Under the pieces are notes generated by a model that was not told where the DNA came from, did no database searches, and saw only the letters and a program-made list of their open reading frames with translations. Below, piece by piece: positions 41,351 to 49,059 of a DNA stretch of 51,158 nucleotides. The stretch spans positions 1 through 51,158 of the forward strand of contig DKEW01000004.1 of the NCBI GenBank assembly GCA_002452265.1, written 5' to 3'. The stretch is from Pelobacter sp. UBA6812. GTDB lineage: Bacteria; Desulfobacterota; Desulfuromonadia; Desulfuromonadales; Syntrophotaleaceae. The translations under genes were made by a program, and so were the position numbers. Numbering within the stretch: the first letter of the stretch is position 1; each line of letters opens with the position of its first letter.

Positions 41351-42040
41351 ATGACATCGACCGACGACTTGTTGAATGTTTTTCACCAATGGCATATGGT
41401 CGAGATCAGCGTTCCTACCCTGCAGGACGAACCGACCCAGTGCGACGGTGCCGCTCGAATGAATGGCCCCTCGCACCTTGAGGTACAAATTTTCCCCTCC
41501 AATTGGCCGATACCTGGTCTCGACTCCCGTAAAAGCTGGTACCTGCTTTGCGATCAGGGGCTGCATTTTTTCAACATCATCGCGCATCCCGAAAAGCTGG
41601 AACATCCCCGCCAGATCCGACTACGCATTGAGAGTCACGAAACACGCGATCATCAGCGACAAAACCTGCGCGTCGATACCGACATTTACATGGCCTACTG
41701 GAAAGGTGAAATAACCCCAGCCGACAGGCCGCAACCGTTACGGACCCATGCAAGTCTCAGCAGTCAGGGACTTAGCTTCATAACGGATGACTCCTTTTCT
41801 CCGGGGGAATTACTGAACCTGCACCTGATTCTGCCAGGGACCACCCTCGAAAGCCTGCAATGCAAAGCGCACGTTCTGAGCGCCGGGAAAACAACAAAAA
41901 AGGGCCGTAAAACGGCCCTCAAAATCGTTCGCATCATGCCCGAAGACAGTGAAAAGTTTTCTTTATTTATCCTCGCCGAACACTTCAGAAGCATGCAGGC
42001 CAAAACACGTCTCATGGCCCTCATGCTCGGCAACTGGTAG
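41351..42040 (+). CDS. PilZ-like protein with degenerate binding motif
   Basis: The 229-residue protein has a layout like the preceding gene: an N-terminal YcgR-like part with SWYLLCDQGLHFFNI, then a PilZ-like region. RxxxR is present as RQNLR near residue 104. The second motif reads ASLSSQG, with Ser where Asp/Asn is expected, so cyclic-di-GMP affinity may be reduced. It starts 23 bases after the first PilZ gene, so the two are probably co-transcribed and may work together. It could be a structural partner rather than a sensor. Confidence 0.7.
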   Translation: MTSTDDLLNVFHQWHMVEISVPTLQDEPTQCDGAARMNGPSHLEVQIFPSNWPIPGLDSRKSWYLLCDQGLHFFNIIAHPEKLEHPRQIRLRIESHETRDHQRQNLRVDTDIYMAYWKGEITPADRPQPLRTHASLSSQGLSFITDDSFSPGELLNLHLILPGTTLESLQCKAHVLSAGKTTKKGRKTALKIVRIMPEDSEKFSLFILAEHFRSMQAKTRLMALMLGNW

Positions 42041-42068
42041 GTCAGTTGTCAGCACCCGGAGCCAATCC

Positions 42069-43040
42069 TCAAGCCGTTGCCAGGGCCACCTTGAATTTCT
42101 TGAACAACCTCATGTCGGAAACCACACCGGTATTCATCACAACGGATTCAACTCGATTACGACCTTTACGTTTGGCTTCGTAAAGAGCGCCATCCGCTTC
42201 GGCAATAATATGCTCCGGCAGCAATGACTTCGTCACTTTGGCGGAACCGGCACCAATGCTGGCTGTCACGGTAAATCCTAAATCGAGCTGGGCTATTCTC
42301 TTTCGAATGCGCTCCGCCACGATCACCGCATTGGCATGGGTGGTCTCCGGCAAAATAATGGCGAACTCCTCGCCGCCAAAACGGCATACGGTATCACTGG
42401 TCCGACTCATGGCAGTCAACACCTGGGCCACGGACTCGAGAGCTTTATCCCCTGCCAGATGACCATAAGTATCGTTGATCTTTTTAAAATGATCCAGGTC
42501 AACCATGAGCAACGTCAGGGGCAAGCCGCGGCGAGCACAACGCGCGAGTTCCTGACTGATGGTTGCATCGAAATAGGCTCGATTGAATAGTCCTGTGAGA
42601 CCATCGGAAAGAGCAATGCGCGCCAATTGGCTCTGGGCCTTATGCAAAGCCTGGATGCGTTCGCGATTTTTCAAGTGCCAGCGAATTTTGACGCGGTGTT
42701 CTTCCATCGGCAATGCCAGGGACAAACACTCGCTTACCCCCATCTCCATGCCGGTCAGCCAAAGCTCGCGATCATCCCCAGAGGTAAACAGGAGTACCGG
42801 AAGATCATGCCATTCGGGACGACGGCGCAGTACGCCCATCAAGTCGCTGATTTCTTCGTGGGCGTCCCAGCACCAATCGCAACACACGATATCGATATCG
42901 TATTCACTCAGCCACCGAATAGCCCTGCGGGCATCCTTGCAATAAAGCTTGCGATGCACGAGACCGGTATTATCCAGGCAATCGGCCACGCTCTCGCGTG
43001 TGCCTGCAGTATTGCCTAATATCAGTGCTGTGTATGCCAT
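42069..43040 (-). CDS. Diguanylate cyclase with receiver-like domain
   Basis: The 323-residue protein has an N-terminal CheY-like receiver domain (residues 1-125) with a candidate phosphoacceptor Asp in VCCDW near residue 55. A GGDEF domain follows, from about residue 150. The active site is FGGEEF, with an RTSD inhibitory site 5 residues upstream, so it should make cyclic-di-GMP and be product-inhibited. It lies opposite to its neighbours. A sigma-28-like promoter is seen upstream on the minus strand, which would tie it to flagellar expression. Confidence 0.88.
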   Translation of the reverse strand: MAYTALILGNTAGTRESVADCLDNTGLVHRKLYCKDARRAIRWLSEYDIDIVCCDWCWDAHEEISDLMGVLRRRPEWHDLPVLLFTSGDDRELWLTGMEMGVSECLSLALPMEEHRVKIRWHLKNRERIQALHKAQSQLARIALSDGLTGLFNRAYFDATISQELARCARRGLPLTLLMVDLDHFKKINDTYGHLAGDKALESVAQVLTAMSRTSDTVCRFGGEEFAIILPETTHANAVIVAERIRKRIAQLDLGFTVTASIGAGSAKVTKSLLPEHIIAEADGALYEAKRKGRNRVESVVMNTGVVSDMRLFKKFKVALATA

Positions 43041-43078
43041 AAATACTCTCCCATCAGATAATCAGCCTGTTGATTTTA

Positions 43079-43106
43079 ATATCGACACAACAAATGATGA
43101 TCTTTA
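43079..43106 (-). promoter_or_regulatory. Candidate sigma-28 promoter of the receiver-GGDEF gene
   Basis: On the minus strand: TAAAGATC, 12-base spacer, GTCGATAT. The -35 is good; the -10 differs from GCCGATAA at two positions. It lies 39 bases before the start codon. Confidence 0.4.
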
Positions 43107-43183
43107 GGTTTTTCGTCTGACATTAGTAAAAAAAACGGTTATAAAAAAGTAAAGAAAAGCTCGCAGGCAGTCGAGGAGTCCTT

Positions 43184-44200
43184 ATGAAAATTGCAGACAA
43201 AACCTTCACTGTGCTCCCGGTCTCCGAAACCGGCCAGATAAAACCACAACCCAACAGTGAACAACCAACCTGGCGGCCTGGCCAGATACTTCAGGCAAGC
43301 GTGACCTCCCTGAAAGACGATCAGGTCATGCTTAAAATGAATGGCCAGCAGGTCATGGCACGTTCCCAACTTGGTTTGCAAGAAGGTCAGAAACTCCTGT
43401 TGCACGTTACGGCAACCACTCCGCATATCCAGATGCAAACTTTGGGCCTGAATTCGGCAAGCCCTCAAGGGGCATTGCTGCAACTGCTTGCCACCGGGTG
43501 GGATCTGCCTGCCCTGCTGCGTGAATTCCAGACTCCGGGCGGAGCTGAAAAAAACCCTTTGCTCGCCACAATCCGTGACGCCTTGAAAACCTTTATGGGG
43601 GGGCTGGATGAAGCGGGGGAGAATGTGGAGGGATCTGTTCTGGCGACCCTGTTGAGGAGCCTTGGAGTTGCCCACCTAAAACATGGAGATACCACTGTCA
43701 ACCTCAGACAAATGTTGACACAGATGGCCAGCGATGGAGTCGATGGTGAAGGCCGCCTTTCCGACATTGCTGATAACCTTTTGCAGGGACTGGACATGAC
43801 CCACCAGTTCAACCTTCAGTTAATTCCCGAAGGCGCACTGCTGCTACCCCTGCCTCTGCCTTTTCTCAAACATGGCTATCTTCTTCTCGAAAACACGGAT
43901 GAAAGATCGCACGGACAAACCGAATCCCCCAACAAACTGAGTTTGTTTCTGAGTCTGGAAAATCTTGGGGACATTCGCATCGATATGCTTTGGGACATGC
44001 AGGAACTACTGATCAAATTCACCTGTGAACAGACACAGGCGCGTCAAACGCTATCCGAATTTGGCGAAGAGTTGAGACAGGCACTGCATTTCAGGCCACC
44101 GCGTGAAATTCTATTTACTACTGGCAAACCCCACGCCGAAGAAGAATTGATGGAACGCCTTACAGGGGATCTGCGCGGGTTGATCAACACTCGGATTTAA
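43184..44200 (+). CDS. FliK-like flagellar hook-length control domain protein
   Basis: The 338-residue protein has an N-terminal beta-rich region (WRPGQILQASVTSL, LLLHVTATTP) and a C-terminal domain similar to the FliK substrate-specificity domain. The latter is seen as LSLFLSLENLGDIRIDMLW followed by LLIKFTCEQTQARQTL and an FGEELRQAL helix. The linker is much shorter than in true hook-length rulers. The gene is immediately followed by a free FlhB C-terminal-domain gene, the natural partner of FliK. It starts at an ATG after a GAGGAG element. It may be an accessory switch protein; the canonical FliK is probably outside the window. Confidence 0.7.
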   Translation: MKIADKTFTVLPVSETGQIKPQPNSEQPTWRPGQILQASVTSLKDDQVMLKMNGQQVMARSQLGLQEGQKLLLHVTATTPHIQMQTLGLNSASPQGALLQLLATGWDLPALLREFQTPGGAEKNPLLATIRDALKTFMGGLDEAGENVEGSVLATLLRSLGVAHLKHGDTTVNLRQMLTQMASDGVDGEGRLSDIADNLLQGLDMTHQFNLQLIPEGALLLPLPLPFLKHGYLLLENTDERSHGQTESPNKLSLFLSLENLGDIRIDMLWDMQELLIKFTCEQTQARQTLSEFGEELRQALHFRPPREILFTTGKPHAEEELMERLTGDLRGLINTRI

Positions 44201-44263
44201 CAGGTTACAGCATGGGCAAATAGCGAACACATGTGACTATCCCGAAAACCATCGAAGGCTGCC

Positions 44264-44536
44264 ATGGAAGAAAAAACACGCCAGGATAAAGCGGTCGCAC
44301 TGACCTATAAAAAAGAAAGCGGAGGCGCGCCGGTAGTTGTTGCCAGCGGCAAAGGTGCCGTGGCAGAAAAAATCCTGTCAACAGCTCGGGAAGCAGGCGT
44401 TGAAGTCGTTCAGGATTCCGACCTGGTGGAACTGTTAAGCAAGGTCCCCCTGGGCAAGGAAATACCTGCAGAACTTTACCAGGCGGTTGCGGAAATCCTG
44501 GCCTTCGTTTATCGCGTCAACAAGCGCATGGAGTGA
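44264..44536 (+). CDS. FlhB C-terminal-domain homologue (FhlX/YlqH-type)
   Basis: The 90-residue protein matches the cytoplasmic C-terminal domain of FlhB: QDKAVALTYKKESGGAPVVVASGKG, then AREAGVEVVQDSDLVELLSKV and GKEIPAELYQAVAEILAFVY. The self-cleaving NPTH motif and the membrane part are absent. Such free domains can partly replace FlhB-C in some bacteria. It starts 63 bases after the FliK-like gene and both are likely co-transcribed. Confidence 0.85.
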   Translation: MEEKTRQDKAVALTYKKESGGAPVVVASGKGAVAEKILSTAREAGVEVVQDSDLVELLSKVPLGKEIPAELYQAVAEILAFVYRVNKRME

Positions 44537-44742
44537 AGGATAAAAAAGTTAAGCTTAGCCACCGACAAGACAAAATCCCACCCTGCACCTTCTTAGTCTG
44601 GGTTCCATCCGGAAACGGCTTTTTTCCCCTTATGAAAACTACTGTGTGCCCATCCAGAGTTTCCGGATGAGCGCAATGGTCCAGGGTTACCTGGCGAACG
44701 CTCGACCACAATTTAATTGTTTGTAGCTTTCTCAGGGAACCG

Positions 44743-47142
44743 CTATTCCGCATTATTTGAATCGGCCTGAGAGTCCAGGGGTTTGATGGATTTAGATTGA
44801 ATATGAATCCCCACCACCTTGCTGTTCTGCTCCAGTTCCTCAGAAAAATATTCGTATCTGTTTCGGCCAAGCCCCTTGGCGGCATACATGGCAATATCGG
44901 CACGCTTGACCAGATCCCCCAATTGCTTGCCATGTTCAGGGAAAAAGACGATGCCGATACTGGGCGTTACAAAAACCTGCTCTGTCTCTACCTGGAAAGG
45001 GACAGCCATAACTTTGAGAATCTTTTTGGCCACGCTGGCGACCTGTTCGTGAAGATCAAGACCAGGCAATAGAATTAAAAATTCGTCTCCGCCGAAACGG
45101 GCAACCGTGTCATTCCGTCGGATGCAGGAGTTAAGCCGTTGGGCCGCGGCTTGCAATACCATGTCCCCTGCAGCGTGCCCATAGGTATCGTTGATTTCCT
45201 TGAAACGATCAAGATCCAGACACATGAGCGCCAACAAGCGACCATCCCTCTCGGCCTGCGCAAGACTCTGTTCCACACGGTTGATGAACAGTGCACGATT
45301 CGGCAGCCCTGTCAGGACATCGTAAAAAGCCAGCTGAAGCACCCTCTCTTCGGCTTTTTTACGATCGCTGACATCGAGCATGACGCCCTGAATATGGGTT
45401 ACGCCTCCTTCATCGTCGCGGAGCAACCATAGACGGGCATCGATCCAGCAAAGTTCACCGTTACGTTTGATCAAACGAAAATCCAGCGAAAAGCGCTCTT
45501 CCTGACCTTGTTGCAGCAGCAAGCTCCCCCCGGCAACAGTCCTGTCCAGATCATCGGGATGCACAATAGTCAGGAATTTGACTTTATTTTCCGTGAAATC
45601 CTCAGGCTCGTAGCCAAATTGACTGACATTATCCGAAACAAACTCAATTTTCCACTTATCTCCCAGCCTCAAAAGAAATGCCACTGCCGGGCTGTGGTTG
45701 ACTATCGATTCCAGCGCTGCACGCTGCAAGGATGTCGCCCGGAGCTGCTTTTCTATTTTGGTACGTTCGATAATTTCACGATTAAGTTCATTACGGGAGG
45801 CCGTCACTTCCTTCAGATTATCGATCATGCGATCAAAAGCCCTGGCCAACTGTCCGATTTCATCGTCCCGGTCCATATTCAAATGCCGGTCAAGACGCCC
45901 CCGACCAATGCGATCAAACAATACTATGGCCCTTTCCAGCGGCCGCACAATACCTCCAGCAACATAAAATCCGAGGACCAGAGAAAACAGGACAATGCCA
46001 AAGGCAACGACCGAAATCGATAAAACGGCCTGCGATAACGAATCGACAAAACCTTTCTGAATGTCGGCGTAATCATCTCGATAAGCTCCGGCAACGATAA
46101 TCCAGTCCCAAGGCTCAAAATAGGTCACGGCAACCAGCTTTTCGCGATAGGCTTCATCCGTTCCGTTTCGCCACGGATATTGCTCATAGATAACGGGAAT
46201 CTCATCGTCGCTGTGGGTCGTATGCAGAACCTGCGAAGCCTTTTGCAATAAGCGGTGCGCGACCATCTGAATTCGGCGGTCATCACCTGAGATGACCGTT
46301 TTGCCCTGGTAGCGGGTCAGGGGCGAAATAAGCATTTTCCCCCGCTGACTGCCCTTGCTGCCGAGAACATATACATACCCGGTTTTACCGACCACGATAT
46401 CGAGAATACCGTTGCGCAAGCTGTCCAGACTATCTTGCCGATATCCAACATACAGAGCACCGATAAGGTGTTTACCCGTGCTGTCCATGATCGGTTCGTA
46501 ACGGGTGACATACCAATCATTCACGACAAAGGAACTGCCAATGAAAGGTTTTCCGCTTTGCAAGGCACGAATGACGGGATTGATGCTGCCATCCGGATTC
46601 TGATGAGGGATATAGGTACCGATAGCACGTGTGCCGTCTTCATTGAGGACGTTGGTAGCCACCCGCAGCATGTCACCGGCCTCGTTCATTCGCTGAAACA
46701 GAGTGCAGGTCACTCCCAACGTTTCCTGTACCTGATCGACGACCGGGGATGTGTGCGCCATATCCCCATTTTTACCAAGCCAGTTCCCGCCTATCAGCAC
46801 CTTGGGCAAGGTTATTTCCCTAACGCTTTTATCGAACTGGTTTAAGGCGCGCCAGGCAACCTGATCCTGCCCAAAAGCCATCCCCCCCTGTTCGCGAAGC
46901 AGCTTGGCAGCAACGTCAAGGTTACGTTTTAAAGTCTCGTCCTGGAGTTGCTGAACGGAACGGCACATGAGATAGACACTCTCTGCCACCTTGCGTGTTT
47001 CATTATGAATGAAACTCTCCATTTCCTCATTGATAGCGTTATCAAGGACATGGACCCGATCGATGGAGATCCCCACGATGGAAAATGCTGTAATCAAAAC
47101 CAGCATTAACCCCATTCCGATGATTTTGGTGCGAATCTTCAT
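44743..47142 (-). CDS. Cache-HAMP-PAS-GGDEF membrane diguanylate cyclase
   Basis: The 799-residue protein has an N-terminal membrane helix (about residues 7-27), a large periplasmic Cache-type ligand-binding domain, and a second membrane helix near residue 390. A HAMP domain follows (IVRPLERAIVLFDRIGRGRL), then a PAS domain around 480-605 and a GGDEF domain with FGGDEF. RRND lies 5 residues before the GGDEF motif and forms the inhibitory site. It should make cyclic-di-GMP in response to an extracellular small molecule. The ATG at 47142 is used; a TTG at 47169 would add nine residues. No clear promoter is seen. Confidence 0.9.
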   Translation of the reverse strand: MKIRTKIIGMGLMLVLITAFSIVGISIDRVHVLDNAINEEMESFIHNETRKVAESVYLMCRSVQQLQDETLKRNLDVAAKLLREQGGMAFGQDQVAWRALNQFDKSVREITLPKVLIGGNWLGKNGDMAHTSPVVDQVQETLGVTCTLFQRMNEAGDMLRVATNVLNEDGTRAIGTYIPHQNPDGSINPVIRALQSGKPFIGSSFVVNDWYVTRYEPIMDSTGKHLIGALYVGYRQDSLDSLRNGILDIVVGKTGYVYVLGSKGSQRGKMLISPLTRYQGKTVISGDDRRIQMVAHRLLQKASQVLHTTHSDDEIPVIYEQYPWRNGTDEAYREKLVAVTYFEPWDWIIVAGAYRDDYADIQKGFVDSLSQAVLSISVVAFGIVLFSLVLGFYVAGGIVRPLERAIVLFDRIGRGRLDRHLNMDRDDEIGQLARAFDRMIDNLKEVTASRNELNREIIERTKIEKQLRATSLQRAALESIVNHSPAVAFLLRLGDKWKIEFVSDNVSQFGYEPEDFTENKVKFLTIVHPDDLDRTVAGGSLLLQQGQEERFSLDFRLIKRNGELCWIDARLWLLRDDEGGVTHIQGVMLDVSDRKKAEERVLQLAFYDVLTGLPNRALFINRVEQSLAQAERDGRLLALMCLDLDRFKEINDTYGHAAGDMVLQAAAQRLNSCIRRNDTVARFGGDEFLILLPGLDLHEQVASVAKKILKVMAVPFQVETEQVFVTPSIGIVFFPEHGKQLGDLVKRADIAMYAAKGLGRNRYEYFSEELEQNSKVVGIHIQSKSIKPLDSQADSNNAE

Positions 47143-47496
47143 AAAAAACCCGATGACAATGAGTAACAACTCGACAGAAACTGTAAAACGAAAAGATCAA
47201 CTCACTTCAAACAGCCTGTCTCTTAAGACACTTGCTGTCCTGAAAAATGGTTCCGTTCTCTAATTAATGAGTTAAAATTTTTCCGTGGGTATATACGAGC
47301 AACCTTTATGCCAAACAATCTCACAAAAACTCACAGTATAGTTCAGTATAGTTTCAGTCACTTACAAAGCAATCCATAATTTCAGGGTAGAATTTTGCGG
47401 GCAAGTAATCTTCGAGATGGGACATATGATCCGTCAGATGTCAACAATTCTGGGGCATGCCACACATTACGGTGAAACAACAGAAAAAAATCCCCC
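47143..47496 (+). other. Noncoding stretch between the sensor cyclase and the small RNA
   Basis: An AT-rich region with no gene. It contains a tandem 10-base direct repeat CAGTATAGTT (47334-47353). The promoter of the minus-strand sensor gene must lie in it, but no consensus is clear. Confidence 0.5.
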
Positions 47497-47525
47497 TTGT
47501 CACTCACCACTGATTTGTCTATAGT
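47497..47525 (+). promoter_or_regulatory. Sigma-70 promoter of the small RNA
   Basis: TTGTCA, 17-base spacer, TATAGT. Both hexamers match the housekeeping consensus (TTGACA, TATAAT) at five of six bases with ideal spacing. Transcription would start near 47533, exactly at the base of the predicted RNA stem. Confidence 0.8.
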
Positions 47526-47532
47526 GAACTTG

Positions 47533-47726
47533 CAGAAAGGCTCTCTGCTCTGCAGGTGAGGTTTTGTTACGCCCCAGCGGAATATTTTTCAAAACGGGTT
47601 GAACAAGGATGTGTTGTGTGCCAGCCCAACCTGGATTGGGACGCCTGATACGCAGCCTGTGATTCCCACTTAATTAGGACTCGCTTGGAGGCCTGAAAAC
47701 CCACGGCAGTAGTGGAGAGCTTTCTA
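47533..47726 (+). ncRNA. ssrS: Structured small RNA, probable 6S RNA
   Basis: The region is about 190 bases long, the size of 6S RNA, which binds sigma-70 RNA polymerase and mimics an open promoter. The two ends pair: AGAAAG and CTCTC (47534-47545, one bulged G) with GAGAG and CTTTCT (47715-47725). A second stem pairs 47556-47565 with 47696-47704, and a third pairs GCC and CCAGCG with CGC-T-TGG-A-GGC. The apex is a CCCAA/TTGGG hairpin (47625-47640). The result is a long rod with internal loops, as in 6S RNA. CCCAGCGGAATATTTTTCA resembles the CUGAGCCGAUAUUUCA segment of E. coli 6S. It has its own promoter and terminator and no coding potential. Confidence 0.65.
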
Positions 47727-47731
47727 CCGGA

Positions 47732-47764
47732 AGCGCGCGGATATTAACCGGGCGCTTTCTCTTT
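47732..47764 (+). terminator. Rho-independent terminator of the small RNA
   Basis: AGCGCGCGG and CCGGGCGCT pair over nine positions (one mismatch) with loop ATATTAA, followed by TTCTCTTT. It begins 6 bases after the closing stem of the RNA. Confidence 0.75.
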
Positions 47765-47803
47765 ATCGACGACAACAGCGTCGAATAGATCCACTAAAAC
47801 GCA

Positions 47804-47827
47804 GATGCTCCCAAGGGAGTATCTTTT
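47804..47827 (+). terminator. Hairpin with T run just before the TraB-family gene
   Basis: GATGCTCCC pairs with GGGAGTATC (one G-U pair) around AA, followed by TTTT. It could be a second terminator for the small RNA or an attenuator for the gene starting at 47848. Confidence 0.55.
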
Positions 47828-47847
47828 GCTATAGGAATTTTTCCCTC

Positions 47848-49059
47848 ATGTCCTCCTGCCAGCCACTCAAGACATCATCGATCGATTCGACAAACACCCA
47901 TTCCGATATTCAACGCATCCAACTCGATGATAAACAGGTGATCCTGATCGGCACCGCTCATATCTCCCGAGACTCGGTCAATATGGTACGCCAGGTCATT
48001 GAGGAGGAACAACCGGACACCATTTGCGTCGAACTCGATGAGCAGCGCTATCAGGCGATTCGCGATCCCCACCGCTGGCGCTCGCTCAACCTTATCCAGG
48101 TCCTGCGCAGTGGCCAGGGGGCATTTTTACTAGCCAATCTGGCGTTGTCATCCGTTCAAAAACGTATGGGCATGGGTACCGGTGTCAAACCGGGCGAAGA
48201 ACTTGCCGCGGCTGCCGAAGAAGCTGAAAACCGACAACTTCACCTCAGCCTGATCGATCGGAATATCCGCACCACGCTGCTGCGAGCCTGGCGCCAGACC
48301 GGCATCTGGAAAAAGCTGCATCTGTTCTCCGCTTTATTGGCAGGCATGTTCGACAATACCAGCCTGGACGAAGAGCAACTTGCCGAATTGCGCCAGCAAG
48401 ACACTCTTTCGGCTTTATTGCAGGAGATGGGAGACAACTTACCGGGGATTAAAACGATTTTGGTGGATGAGCGCGACCGTTTCATGGCTTATCACATTGC
48501 CAAGGCCCCCGGCCGTAAAATAGTCGCGGTGGTTGGTGCCGCGCACCTGCCGGGCATTCAAAAAAGCCTGCCTTGTCTTGTTGACGAAACCGAAATCGAA
48601 GAGATCAGCCGCATTCCGGAAAAACCACGTTTATCCAAGATCATCCCCTGGCTGATCCCCGCAGTGGTCGTCGCTCTGTTCGTCGCCGGTTTTTTCCTGG
48701 GAGACCGTGCCCGACTGACCGACGCTGCGGTAGCTTGGTTTTTGGCCAACGGCGTACTGTCAGCCCTGGGTGCCATCGTTGCCCTCGGACACCCTGTGAC
48801 TGTTGCCACCGCGTTCGTAGCTGCGCCGTTCACATCCCTCAACCCCGCCATCGGCGCCGGATTCGTTACAGGTCTGATGCAGGCTTACCTGGTCGGCCCC
48901 ACCGTTCAGGATCTGGAAACCGTCAGCGATGACGTGGCCACCCTGCGAGGCTGGTGGAGCAACCGCCTTACCCGGGTATTGCTGGTGTTTCTGTTTTCAA
49001 ATCTCGGCTCGGCAGCCGGCACATTTCTGGCATTTCACTGGCTCAAGGATCTTATCTGA
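47848..49059 (+). CDS. TraB/PrgY family membrane protein
   Basis: The 403-residue protein has an N-terminal TraB domain (about residues 25-255) with VILIGTAHISRDSVNMVRQV, the ICVELDEQRYQAI motif, and a conserved VVGAAHLPGI near residue 230. The C-terminal 150 residues contain several membrane helices (WLIPAVVVALFVAGFFLG and others). TraB-family proteins are related to PrgY, which limits pheromone activity, and to GumN and Tiki proteases; a membrane-associated metal-dependent hydrolase activity is possible. The ATG lies 20 bases after a T run. It converges with the transpeptidase gene, overlapping by 8 bases at the ends. Confidence 0.85.
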   Translation: MSSCQPLKTSSIDSTNTHSDIQRIQLDDKQVILIGTAHISRDSVNMVRQVIEEEQPDTICVELDEQRYQAIRDPHRWRSLNLIQVLRSGQGAFLLANLALSSVQKRMGMGTGVKPGEELAAAAEEAENRQLHLSLIDRNIRTTLLRAWRQTGIWKKLHLFSALLAGMFDNTSLDEEQLAELRQQDTLSALLQEMGDNLPGIKTILVDERDRFMAYHIAKAPGRKIVAVVGAAHLPGIQKSLPCLVDETEIEEISRIPEKPRLSKIIPWLIPAVVVALFVAGFFLGDRARLTDAAVAWFLANGVLSALGAIVALGHPVTVATAFVAAPFTSLNPAIGAGFVTGLMQAYLVGPTVQDLETVSDDVATLRGWWSNRLTRVLLVFLFSNLGSAAGTFLAFHWLKDLI

